DNA from: Onchocerca volvulus
Lineage: Eukaryota > Nematoda > Chromadorea > Rhabditida > Onchocercidae
DNA: 64,000 bases
Assembly (NCBI GenBank): GCA_000499405.2
Contig: HG738140.1
Coordinates: 2,003,024-2,067,023, forward strand
Direction: 5' to 3'
Position numbers and translations under genes: made by a program. The notes under the pieces were generated by a model, which had not been told where the DNA came from, did no database searches, and saw nothing but the letters and a program-made list of their open reading frames with translations. Positions 12,547 to 24,222 of this stretch are shown here, in pieces; the first letter of the stretch is position 1, and every line of letters begins with the position of its first letter.

Positions 12547-15500
12547 TTCCGCTTTTTTTTTTCTTTTTTTTCTTTTTTTTGACGATTATCACCCAATCGT
12601 TTTAGAAATGTATTCCAGTGAATACTGCAAAACAAAAAAAAAAAAACAGAAAAATTTATTTCATTTCAAAATTTCTCTTAAAATAAAATAAAATTAAACA
12701 AAATATTAAGTTTTCGAATTTAAATGTGACAAAAATTCGTTTCCAACTTGAGGCTAAAATAACAAACAAATTTAACTTAAAATACCAAACAAATTAAATA
12801 AACAAGCAAATTTAAATTAAAGCAATAAACAAAATGAAATTTGCCCGTTAAAATTCGATTTTTATTGGCAAATTTAAATTTCACTTTTTTTTTTCAATTT
12901 TTCCTATTTTTTGCATTCGGTAATCGAAAGATTTCGAAGAACTGGAAATAATATTTGTAAAAAAAAAATTTGACATTACATTAGAGATAAATATACTGTC
13001 TAATCAATAAATTTAAAGAATAGTTAGAGATAAATTCGAACAATGATAAGGATTTAATTTCTAACTAATAACTTTTAACTGAAAGATAAATCCATTTTAA
13101 TCAATATTTTTCTTGTTAATCCTATCAAATTTCATTGTTATCATTTAAAGAAGGACTAAGAATAATGAGAAATGATATTAAATAAATCACTGACAAGCGT
13201 GGATCAGAAGAAACAAATATCACTGATAAATTATTGATAAGTTTCGAGATGGAAAATGTCATCTATATATATTCGTTGTTGTCGCTAAAATATTTCTTAA
13301 AGCAATAAAAATATCAGCTGTAGCTAGAAGTTTGTATGTTTGATTCTGTGTATATGTGTGTGGTTGTGTAAAGTTGTATGTTTGGTTCTGTGAATGTGTG
13401 GTTGTGTAAAGTTTAATTTTTCAAAATTTATTGAGCAAATGTGAGAGGAGAATCTCGAGATCTCGAGATTGTCTGCTTCAATTCTAACTTTCAAACTCTA
13501 ACTCTACATCCAAACCACTGCTGCAACTTGCTCCAATCTTTTATCGTTTTTTAAAAAACAGTTGGCAGCAGAAAAAAAAAAAAAGAAAAAAATGACCTGA
13601 TGTATTTATTTATCCGTTGATTGCAAATATCACCGCAAAGATTCCAATTATTTTCATCCTACAATTTTGTCAAGAAATTTGTATGGATCGAAAATTAGGA
13701 TTCGAATTCAAATTTCGATCATTCTAATTTCAACATACAACGATTATCGAATGGAGCATGATTTTGCTTTTTAAAATCGATGACAAGATTTTTTGCACTC
13801 AATCAATGAAAAATTTTTATGCATCTAATCGATGACAAAGATTTTTGCATCCAGTAAAATGAGAAAATCTTCGTACTCAGTCGGTGACAGAAGTTTTTAA
13901 ACTTAATCGATGACAAAATCTTTGCATCCAGCTAATGACAAAGTTTTTTTGTTCTTTTTTTTAGCTTAGTCGATGACAAAATTTTTGCATCTAATCAACG
14001 ACAAAATTTTTGTATCCAGTCGATAACAAAATTTTACTGAAAATAACAATCGAAAGAATAATACGAGAAAAATAGTAATTAGTTCGGAAAAAATGATGAG
14101 TTCCTTGTTTTGTGAATGTTGTTATCTCGCTTATATTCAAGCTGAAATTAGCATCTTTTTTTTCTTTTTTCAAAATTGGTTAAAGCTAAAATTTAAAATG
14201 AAAAATTCACAATAAAATCTATTTATAAAACAATGGAGTGTATGCAACAACATATTTACATTTATTTACATTTGAATCGAATTTTACAAAAATTGATACA
14301 CTGATATCATTTGCAAGTAATCACTAAATACAGCAGATTTAGCGAAGCTCACTAAAAAAATTCATAAAAAATAAAATAGTTATAAAACAGGACGAAGGAC
14401 AGAATTTATAATATTAATGGAACTAACTTTTGAACAAAGAAAAAAAATTGTCATAAAAACCGCCATAAAATATCATAAAAAATTGTCATAAAACTGCCAT
14501 AAAATACCATAAAATCATCACTTGTATAAAGTTCTATTTAAGAACATCTAGAAAAAAAAAAGTATGAAAAGTGATAACAAAGTCATTTTTCAGGAATATT
14601 TGAGCTCAAATGAAGTTTTTAAGAGGGTAATTTTAATCTTTAAATGTTAAATACATATTAACAATAATAGGAATATGTGGTGTGACAAATGATGAAAATT
14701 AGGAATCAGTCTTATAAAATACAAACATTCACAACCAGTAATATATTCTATATATATATATATATATTGGGATTGAACCAATGATTCGGAGAAACAAAAA
14801 TTGTTAAAAACAATTGTTCATTCATACCCGACAGGTGGATGGAAAGCATATAAAATACTAAAAAATGGAGTCGAAAAAATAAATTTAAAACATGAAAATT
14901 AGTACAACCGTTTTCTCATAAAAATGCTAAAATCTATTATTCCTTTATGGCTTTGATAATCGCTGACAATTCTCTAAAACTGTTTCTTAAACAGATGACA
15001 ATGTCATAAAAAAGGCCGTAATTAAAGATGCCAAAACGATTCGAAGTTTTTAGGACATGGTCTTCTCAGTCCTGAAAGATCAAACGGGATAAGAAGAGAT
15101 TCAAGCATTGTCGTATATTGGTTAGAACTGGAAAATCGGATCACTGACAATCTGAACAGAGAGATTGAACTGGAGAGCTATGATGATTGACATAACGGCC
15201 ATTCCTGACATATATGCTTTTATAGCATAAGTGCTCAACTTTAAAGTTGGCTGAATCAAAGCAACAGATAGTAATAACTAATTTGATACTTTTTTACGAG
15301 AAAAAAGTCATTTTTAGGAATTTTTCAGCTTATTTAGATTCTGAGATAACATAAAACAGGAAAAAAAAAAAGATAGAAAAGACATATTCTAGAAATTAGG
15401 AACGACAGTCGAGAGAATACCATAGCAATGTCGGAAAATGTTGATTTTCAATATTTTCCAGTACCATAATCCAGTCTAGATGATGCTCACCGAAGATAAT

Positions 15501-15774
15501 TTCACTCATTAAATTGAATTTTATAGAAAATCTTATACATAAAAGATATAAAGAACAGATAAATATGATATAAAAGATAGGATCAAAAGATTCTTTAATT
15601 GAATACAAAATATTTGCAGTAAGCCGATAGCTATTATCAAAATACTTAGACAGAACCATGTTTTTACAGTATCTCATAGATTAAGATTGAAAAATAATCC
15701 AAATTTTTGAGATTTTTAAAAAATAAAAAAAAATTGTGCCATAAATGAAGCTAAAAAAAAACTATACAAATCAA
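12547..15774. other. Intergenic region upstream of copine gene, repeat-rich
   Basis: 3.2 kb without a supported exon. It holds the copine 5' flank, a T-rich tract next to the copine start (12556-12580), two copies of a ~43-bp TG-rich unit (about 13329-13413), the degenerate tandem array at about 13775-14035, a run of CATAAAA units (14440-14515), an AT dinucleotide run (14749-14767), and the 3' flank of RNF11. Open frames such as 15396-15677 (minus) have no splice context or recognisable motif. Confidence 0.55.
13775..14035. repeat. Degenerate minisatellite, ~30-34 bp units
   Basis: About eight or nine diverged copies of a unit resembling AATCGATGACAAAATTTTTG followed by CATCCAGT. Units vary in length and several carry T-run expansions. 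It sits about 1.2-1.5 kb upstream of the copine start, in non-coding DNA. Confidence 0.75.
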
Positions 15775-16208
15775 TTACGAAGGCGGTAGATTATCATGTA
15801 TACCAGAAGTAGCCGGAGAACATGCCAATGCTTCTAAACCTCGAACCGTATGTGCAGCAAATGATGATAACATTGCTGAATCAACGGGTTCCATGCAAGA
15901 TGGACAGCTAAATGAGCGCATTAGCCAATCATCCACACATTTTTTATGATAGCAATGCATACAAGGTAAGTAACGAATCGGATCGCCATCAACGAAATCT
16001 ACCATACAAATTGGGCATCTGAAAAAGAGTACATGATTTACATTTCATGGCATTAAAAAAAAAAAAAAAGCAAAATTTTTACTCAAAATAGATTCTAACT
16101 TGAAAAAAAACAAAAAAAAAAACAAAAAACTAGCTGATGTAATCTAATGTGTTCCATTCTTATTGTATTCTTTAATAGCTTGAATTATTTCACTACTGTC
16201 AACAGAAG

Positions 16209-16242
<34 letters not shown>

Positions 16243-17335
16243 TTTGCGAAATAAAGATATTGAAGTGTGAAATAATTTAACATTCAAACCATTCTTCATC
16301 AAACGATAATCATTTTTAAAGATAATCAATTTTGTTAAAAATCAAGGATGGCTCAATAAAATTCTTTTGTCATAAATTCTTCTGTCTCATTTCAGAGAAT
16401 AGAAAGTTTTGAGATTTCCTTCAAATTATAATGAGTAACAGAGTTACGTTAAATATCAATTACATCAAAACAACCTATTTCCACCTACCATCAGTGAATT
16501 AAGTCCAATACACCACTGAAAATACAGCCAGATTATTTAATCGAATAAAAAGAAATGCATGAAAAAATATATTTACTCGATTTCTCTCATTTTTGCTTCT
16601 TTGTTGTACGTATCAGCAGGAATCTGTTCTAAGAGAGCTGATACATGCGCTTTTTTAGGATCTTCTACCAACATTTCTTGTCGACTTCTTTCGTTGTTTG
16701 TTTCTGAGATCCAAAGTTCATTCATATATGCACTTTGTAACTAAAAAGAAAAAAAGAAAAGAGAATATTATAAAAGATGATATATTGTATGGACAAGTCA
16801 TTAAAGTTATTTTAACAAATTTTTGAAAATTCTTACACTTTATCTACAAATTGCACAGTTTTTGCTTCGAAAATCTATTACATTATACACTGTTCCATAA
16901 AGTTTTAATTTTGATTGTATTGCTGCAGTGCAATCAAAATAATTCAAGTATTATCAAGTTTTTTGATTGCCAGTTTAAACAAGTGATGACTGATGAAAAT
17001 GAAACAGCATTTGGACCTATTTTTTTCAATAATCGTTTCTCGAATGATTCTATTTTTGCAAGAATAAGAAAAAAAATTCTAGAATATACCAGGTAATATA
17101 TCAAAACATTAATGTTTTCAATTAATTAGCAAGAGCTAATAATAATACAATCACGAACAATATGACGTAAAGTAATTCATCAAAAGTTTTTACTATCAAG
17201 TGTTACGATTTAAACAACCTCTGAATCTGGACGTCTTATTATATTATTGCCGCTTGTATCAATAACTTCTTCCAGTGGAGAACGATCGTCGTTGTGGGAT
17301 AAATTTGGGAACAGTAACGGCAAGCAGTTCCCCAT
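15775..17335 (-). CDS. RNF11: RNF11-like RING-H2 E3 ubiquitin ligase
   Basis: Three exons: 17219-17335, 16577-16740, 15775-16018; 525 nt, 174 aa (human RNF11 is 154 aa). The protein begins MGNCL, identical to the RNF11 start: Gly2 for myristoylation and Cys4 for palmitoylation, so it should sit on endosomal membranes. The RING-H2 finger starts about residue 95 with C-x2-C-x14-C-x1-H-x2-H-x2-C-x10-C-x2-C, and the segment DDWLMRSFSCPSCMEPVD is almost unchanged from vertebrate RNF11. RNF11 is known as an adaptor E3 working with NEDD4-family ligases and A20. Odd: the PPxY motif of the mammalian N-terminus is absent here and none is found in the introns. The C-terminus is ~25 residues longer than human. 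The gene is divergent from the RabGAP gene. Confidence 0.95.
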
Positions 17336-18127
17336 ATTTGTTCCTTCTCCCATACATCGATGGTAGCAACCAAATAACAACACAGAAAATCAATGAAAGA
17401 ATCTGCCAAGGTTTGGAAAAATCTGCAAAATAACAAATGATAAGAGAAAGTGAAATTTTCGCAAATTAAAAAGAAAAAAAATTCTGTCTGCTTGAAAAAA
17501 TTATAAACAAATGAAAGCCAAAATCCATAAAAATCAATAAAGTCTTTTCTGAGAATCAATACATTAATAAATTCATGATTCGATGAAAACATAATACGTG
17601 ATATTTTGTCAATATATCGAGTTATTCATTTTCTACGAAATGTACATAAAAACGAAGATAACAAAGTATGACGACACTTCAAACATATCGTAGTAAAGAA
17701 GAAAAAAAATTGTCAAATCAACGAAAATCGAAGAAATTATTTATGTTTTTCATGTATTTGTATGTGAAAGAACAAATTAATTGATAAGTGTAACGCCATT
17801 TATCATTTTGATATTACTGAAATATATTTTAATGGGAAGATATTTTCATGGAAGTGCAATAAAGAAAAATATAATTTATGTTTCCTAGCAACATTTTCAT
17901 GACATAATTAAACTAAAATGATACATAATTAAACTAAAATGAGACAAACAACGACAATGACACATAAATTAAATTAAATCATGAAGTAATCTTAAACTAA
18001 ACAAGAAGTAAACATATAGCTGTCACTTATACATAATAAATATCAGAATTAATTACTAGCGAATCAGTTGGTGAAATTCAGATTCAGGTGGATTCAGCTT
18101 CAGATGTATTTAGACGGATAAAAGTGA

Positions 18128-18415
18128 ACATACAGAAATGAGTCACGTAACATACAGAAACAAGTTACGTAACATACGGAAATGATTCGCATAACACAAG
18201 GAAATAAGTCAAATAGCAAACGGAAATGAGTCACGTAAAACACAGAAACGAGTCACGTAACATGAACCGCATACGGAAATACACGGGAATAAGTCAGTGT
18301 AGCAAACGGAAATGAGTCACGTGGCACACAGAGAAATGAGTTACGTAACACACGAAAATGAGTTGCATAACAACGGGAAATAAGTAGCACACGGAAATGA
18401 GTCACGTAACACGCT
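18128..18415. repeat. Minisatellite with repeated GAGTCACGTAAC motif
   Basis: About twelve diverged copies of a ~22-bp unit resembling ACACAGAAATGAGTCACGTA. At least six copies keep GAGTCACGT exactly; others read GAGTTACGTAAC, AAGTTACGTAAC or GATTCGCATAAC. TGAGTCA matches the AP-1 type bZIP site and CACGTA is E-box-like. The array is about 0.8-1.1 kb upstream of the RNF11 start and 1.2-1.5 kb upstream of the RabGAP start. Confidence 0.8.
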
Positions 18416-18537
18416 TTCTGGGTATTTTGTACGAGATGCATGCAAGAAGGTCAATTTACTATTAATTACAACCTAGCGCACGTCCCCAATTCCAGATCAA
18501 AAACATACGCCGCTGCGTTTCACATCCATTCACGCTG

Positions 18538-18568
18538 ATTGCCGCGCTGCGATCGGCAACGCGGCAAT
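18538..18568. repeat. GC-rich perfect inverted repeat
   Basis: ATTGCCGCG at 18538-18546 pairs perfectly with CGCGGCAAT at 18560-18568 around a 13-nt loop. It lies in a short island (about 18478-18610) that is much richer in G+C and CpG than its surroundings, directly beside the TG repeat. Confidence 0.8.
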
Positions 18569-18614
18569 CGATTTAGTGTTGTAATATTGCTGTTCAACGA
18601 TGCGTCGAAAGTGC

Positions 18615-18935
18615 ATGTGCTTGCGTGTGTGTTGTGTGATGTATGTGTGCATGTTGCGTGATGTATGTATGTATGTTGCGTGATGTGTGTGTATGTTGCG
18701 TGATGTATGTGTGTGTGTTGCGTGATGTATGTATGTTGCATGTTGTATGTGAGTATGCGTATATGTGCGAATATATATGTGTATGTATTTTATGCAGTGT
18801 TGTGTGTGCGTATGTTTGTATGTATGTGTACGCATATATACGTTATGTGTATGTGTATAAACGGGTCTGTATACATAAGTATGTATGGCATATATGTATG
18901 TTTATATGTGAATGTGTGTGCATGTATGTATGTAT
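18615..18935. repeat. TG-rich microsatellite tract
   Basis: A ~320-bp purine-pyrimidine alternating tract built of TATGTGTG, GTTGCGTGATGTATG and TATGTATG units. The first half is organised in a higher-order ~28-bp repeat containing TGTTGCGTGATGTATG. Alternating TG is the kind of sequence able to adopt Z-DNA. All reading frames across it are repeat shadows. Confidence 0.85.
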
Positions 18936-19607
18936 GTACTCTCTGCAAATTATTATTTTCATGAAGATGTATTTTTATTTATTTCTATTTAGACATATCA
19001 GAATTGAAAATTTTTGAAATTTAAGTATTTTTTTTGGAATTTAAATATTTCAGATATGCAATCATACATAATATGTGCTGGTTGTAATAAATTTTTCGAA
19101 AAAAAACTAATTGAAAAATATTTTCTCTCAAAAAGATTATTTTCGGGAAGATTAAAGATAAAACGAAAAGATTATTTATTCCCATGATGATAATTTAGTG
19201 TAAATAAGCTTTATGTATGTGCAGTATTTAGCCAATATGATAATATCTAATAATACGCTTTATATACGATTTATGCGAATACTTCATAAAATATTTCATG
19301 TGATTGTTAAAAAAGATTGCTTATAATATCACATAAAATAATTTTTATGTTTTTAAAAGGATTTCTAGTGCTTATATAATTGATATATTATTACAATGAT
19401 GTAAAATGATAGCTTCTTATCAGAAAAATGATGTAAATGAATAATTCATAATGAATAATTGATCTTTCAGTAATATCAAGGTGACAGCAATCAATAAACG
19501 ATCAACAGCAAAAAATCATTGATCACTCGGTGCCGTATTCTTCGTTGTTTTTTCTTTTTTTTTTTTTTTTTTGGAGAAGTAAACTTGATTTTGATTAGTT
19601 GTCTTTG

Positions 19608-22600
19608 ATGATACCAGCATATCTTGTCTACCGACATTATCAGAAAAAAAAAGGACCGGTGATAATGGAAGCTTTGGATGACGTCACCAGCATTCATTCT
19701 TCATTTATACGTGTTAGTTATATTTTTGATATATCAAAAGTTTTATATTGTTATTTACTAATGTACTTTGATACCTATACGTCTCACTTATAGTAATATC
19801 CATTTCGTAATTAAACGCCTCATTTGCTTTATGATTTCGATAATTTAATCAATTTCTCGCTAAGTTTTATTTTTCTTAAAAAAATATAGGTCATGATTGC
19901 AGTATATATTTTGCTTAATTTTTTTCTCGGAAAAAAAGTTTTTCAAAATCTTACCCAACATTATAGTCTTATTTTGGTTTATTTATTTGCGAGTATTATT
20001 ATCTTTAAAATTTTTACTCCAACGAAGAAAGAATGGCTTTTTTCCTTTTTTTTTTTTTTCACATCTTTTTTGTTTTAAAAACAAATATGGTTACATGCTG
20101 TACGCTTTCAGGAAGCTTTTACGCTTCAAGGAGTTGCTGCAAAACGAGTTGTGGAAGGTGATGAGACTGAAGATTGTTATATCAGTGGAAAATTATCGTT
20201 AATTGAGAAAGTTAGTGCAATCTGTATCATATTCATTTAACCATTGTTTTTTAAATCAATATCGCTGTACATAGAAATAAAATCCAAAAATTACCTTATT
20301 ATTTGCAGCCAACTGGTGTAATGATTGAATGGATTCCTATGGAAGAAGATGGTTGGGTTCTTGCAGCCGAAGATGACAGTGAAAATCTTTCAACATCATC
20401 AGATAGTGGCGAATTACGTCGAGATTATATAAATAAGCTAAAATTTTCGATTGACATTAAAGATTTGCGATCATTTCAGTGTGTTGAGCCTAAGAAAGGT
20501 ATTTTTTTTTTTCGAACCAATTGTCAGTTTTATCTGATCTAATTTTTTGTAATAGAAAGGAAATTAATTTGATTTTTTCTTACTTCTACGTCTGCTTCTA
20601 TCGAATCGATAAAAAGCCTTATTTTATTTCGAATTTTTATAAAATTCGATGTTTATTTCAAAATATTAGCGAGTTTTCTTAACTTATTTTTTTTGGTTGA
20701 ACAGTAAAATAAAACAAATTAAATTTTTCCAATAAGTTTCAGTAAGTTTGCCTTGCTCTCTTATACAATATGACTCTTTTTTTGAAGGATATCCTTGGAT
20801 ACGCTTTATCGGTAAAGACGGTTCTGGCTATACACCGCTGTATTTTCGTCAGGGTGGAATATCTTCTTTTACTGATAACTTGCAAAGGTAAGACTTGGTC
20901 ATTTATAACTTCCTTAACTATTTACAATTTCCATATTGCACTCACTTTCTTTTTTATAAGTTTCAGATATGCCACATTAAAGCGTTCAGCTCGAGAAGCA
21001 AATTTGGTACTTTTTACGGACGAACGCCTTGAAGCTCTAGAACAGTCTGTCTCGATTTTGGATTTGAACAGTGATTTCTTTTCGGTATTTTCTTATTTTA
21101 TAACTTTACCGCCTTTAATCTTATAAGCGAATTACATTTTGAACGCAGATATTTCTATACCTAATTTATTTTACAGCGTATGATGGCACAACCTTATGCA
21201 ACAGCTATGACAGGACTTGGAAAAGTAGCAACATTTGTCCAAGAACAGGTTCATTTAGAAATTTTTCTCACTTTATTTCCACTGCATTAAAATAATATGT
21301 TCTTTATAAAAACTAGAAGTTTTGTTATATTCAGTTAGCTTGGAGTTTTCGGAACATTAATCATTAATCACAATCATACTTTGTTACTGCTAATCATTAT
21401 TACTCACACATTACAAAAGACTTCCGGATTTGAATTATGAATATATGGCAAACTTTAAATGCGTATAAAACAATAATATAAAGTGATAAGACAAAAAAAA
21501 TCCTACTTAGATTATTGTTTTCATTTCCACGCAAAATTGTCCATTTTTTAAGGTTATACCTTCCATACTTGAATCAGATGCAGTAAGCGCAGAAGAAAAA
21601 ATCAGAGCAATGAGGGAGCTGAGAGAAAAAGAAGATGAAGCAACAGGCCTTCTGAGGTTGCATATCTGAATTCGCTTCAACAAGAAAACAGAATTTGTAG
21701 TTTTTTTTTTTTTCATTTGTTTATGTAGATCTCATTTTAAATTCATTAATTTTTGCAGGTCGCATGATGATGCAGGATTTGAACTTATAACACATTTAGA
21801 ATTGCCACAACGTCCAAAATTTATTAGGGAACAACCACTGACAGAAGCTGTTTGGCAAAAATATAAGTAAACAAAACTTTTGCTTTTCGCATGATCTAGT
21901 CAAATTCATGAAGTTCGCTTAGCAAAAACTGTTTCTAATTTATGAAATTTTTGACTTTTGTTAAAATTGAAAATATTTAGAATGTCTGACGGCTCGATCA
22001 AAGATGTTCATTCATTAAAAGTGTTGATCTTCCGTGGGGGTTTGAATCCGTCATTAAGGAAAGAAGCGTGGAAGTATCTTCTAGGCGTTTATGATTGGAA
22101 AAAATCCTCCGCTGAAAATGAAGCTGTAATTTTCAAAATTTTTCATATTTAATTTTTCATAACGAATTTTTTTTCTCGCGTTTTTGTTTATTTTTTGGGA
22201 TTCTTAAGAAAATTTCCAGTTCGTCAATTTTAAATAAATCTCTTTTTCATCGTTTTTCTTTCATAAAATAAAATCTTTTAAGATATTCAAAACGCTATCT
22301 GATGACTATTATCGCATGAAATTGCAATGGAAAACGATAAGCAAAGATCAAGAAAATAGATTTAGTGAATTTGCTGCTCGAAAGGCTTTAATCGGTATTT
22401 TATAAAGCGATTCATTACATTTGAATTTTCAAATTATCTTTTAAAGTGGGATCTTTCTGACTGAACTTTTGCATTATTTTTAGATAAGGATGTATCACGA
22501 ACAGATCGTACACACGTTTTCTTTGGTGGTTGTGGTAATGATAATCTCATACTTCTCAACGACATCTTAATGACATATTGTATGTATAACTTTGACCTCG

Positions 22601-24222
22601 GTTAGTTTATTTTCTCATATATTTTTGTATTTATGCCTTTTTATTCACTTTTAATTCTCCAAAAATTATGATGTAATTACTGTCTTCCCCAGTTCTGGGA
22701 ATTTCACAAAGTCCTAATCATTTCTAAAGAAAAGCTGATAAATAGATAAAGTCCTTAATTTTTTTTAAACATCATTCAGGTGTACTGATGTTTTAGGTTA
22801 TGTACAGGGAATGAGTGATTTCCTTTCTCCTTTACTTGTCGTACTGCAGAATGAAGTTCATACCTTTTGGGCTTTTGTTGGACTTTTAAAAAGAGTGGTA
22901 AGATTTTGATGTCATTAGCTTTTTAATAAATGATTGCAACTGTATTTCATCTATTATCGATTCCAAATGTGAAGAAGTTAAATAATTTTATTGCACAATC
23001 AACTTTTTTTTTTGACTTTCCAATCTTCATTACAGTTCTTTCCAAATTTCCGATTGTCCAACTTTATAGGAATATGATTTCCTCATTAAATAATTATTTT
23101 AATGCTGAACTATTTCATAGTTCTCTTTCTGGATTGGCAAAAAGGATTGGAGTTTCTGTTACAATATTTGAGAAACAACATCTCTAATTAGATCTCTAAC
23201 CAACTGAAGTCATTCAGTCGGAATATTTATTTTTTTCATAAATTTGCTATTTACAGCACAGAAATTTCGAATTGGACCAATCTGCAATCAAAAAGCAACT
23301 GATGGATTTACGTGACCTTCTTATGGTTGTCAATCCAAGATTAGCTAATTATTTAGGTTCATTATTTCAGTTTTTGATTTGAATACTTTTGTATTGTAAA
23401 TGTTTCAATCATCTTTATAAGTGATTATGAATTTTAAACTACTGAAATTCGAAAAGTTGTTCTGTTTTAGACATATTTATTTTTGCACAATTTTTTGCAG
23501 AAAGCCATAATTCCGATGACATGTACTTCTGTTTTCGCTGGGTGCTAGTTGTTTTCAAACGGGAGTTTTGTTTTGATGATATTATGCGATTATGGGAGGT
23601 TAATACTTTTAATTCATTTTTTTAATATATTTTAAACGTCTCGATGAATTTAACAGCTGAATTTATGCAGGTTCTATGGACCGATTTACCGTGTTCGAAT
23701 TTCCATCTCTTAATTTGTGTTGCAATTCTTGATCAACAGATGAATTTCATCATTGAAAATAAGTTTGGTTTGACAGAAATCCTTAAGGCTAGTTTCATAT
23801 CTGTTTATCATTTTGACATTTGAAGAATACATACTTTAATAGTGAATTCAATAAGCTCTGTAATATAAACCTTATCGAGTTACAACGCTTACAAATTTTC
23901 TAGAATTGTAGAGGTATCAATGAAATCTCACTGACAATTAGTATATATTATATTGCAAGTTGTTGTCTTGAAAATTTGCTAATGGTGTTTGATGATCTTT
24001 GGAGAATTTCAGGAAATATCAAAAAAGATGTTATTCAGAAGTATTTAACCTATATTTTTATTTCAGCATGTAAATGATCTATCAATGCATATTGATTTGA
24101 ATGAAACATTAACTACTGCGGAAGCTATATTTCATCAGCTTGCAGCCAGTCAAGACAAACTTCCAATTCATGTCTGTAAAATTCTATCGCTCGGTGATTC
24201 TTCTGATTCCAGTGAAGGATAA
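19608..24222 (+). CDS. TBC1D15: TBC1D15/TBC1D17-type Rab GTPase-activating protein
   Basis: Sixteen exons: 19608-19712, 20112-20210, 20309-20498, 20788-20887, 20967-21084, 21177-21248, 21553-21656, 21759-21866, 21981-22125, 22283-22394, 22484-22600, 22797-22897, 23257-23356, 23501-23598, 23671-23787, 24067-24222; 1842 nt, 613 aa (594 aa if Met at 19665 is used, which places the start just before the SIHSS segment shared with human TBC1D15). The N-terminal domain of the TBC1D15 family (SIHSS, SGKLSLIEKPTGVMIEWIP) is followed by a TBC domain: RGGLNPSLRKEAWKYLLG, Arg-finger motif IDKDVSR (R about 390), and Gln-finger YVQGMSDFLSPLL (Q about 427). FCFRWVLVVFKREF and TEILKHVNDLSMHIDL are near-identical to the vertebrate protein. 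By family it acts on RAB7-type GTPases in endolysosomal and mitophagy traffic. The last intron has a GC donor. Upstream exons cannot be excluded. Confidence 0.92.
23788..24066 (+). other. Non-canonical GC-AG intron
   Basis: The junction CTTAAG|GCTAGT ... TTTCAG|CATGTA is the only one that joins LTEILK to HVNDLSMHIDL, the contiguous order in vertebrate TBC1D15, and that keeps frame to the stop. The nearest GT (23792) would add codons and shift frame. AG before GC fits the known preference of GC-AG introns for a strong 5' exon match. Confidence 0.85.

Larger units (their letters stand above)
17336..19607. promoter_or_regulatory. Divergent intergenic region between RNF11 and TBC1D15-like genes
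   Basis: 2.3 kb that must contain the promoters of both genes. It holds a ~22-bp minisatellite with TGAGTCAC-type motifs (18128-18415), a GC-rich island with a 9-bp perfect stem (18538-18568), and a long TG-rich simple repeat (18615-18935). The stretch 17336-18050 shows ordinary AT-rich DNA. Reading frames through the TG repeat are artefacts of the repeat. Promoter role is inferred only from the head-to-head layout. Confidence 0.5.

Noticed and set aside
13775..14035. CRISPR-like array
   Set aside because: Units are degenerate, contiguous and without unique spacers; eukaryotic minisatellite.
15396..15677. 93-aa minus-strand frame upstream of the RNF11 3' end
   Set aside because: Hydrophobic low-complexity, no initiating context or family resemblance.
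16144..16329. Minus-strand frame in the RNF11 intron as an extra exon
   Set aside because: Including it breaks the phase; joining 16577 directly to 16018 gives the family-like KMREIECPICM.
18530..19017. Frames of 85-124 aa on both strands through the TG repeat
   Set aside because: Cys/Val/Tyr- or Thr/His-periodic translations come from the microsatellite; no splice context or homology.
21507..21716. Minus-strand 69-aa frame
   Set aside because: Antisense shadow of the RabGAP exon 21553-21656.
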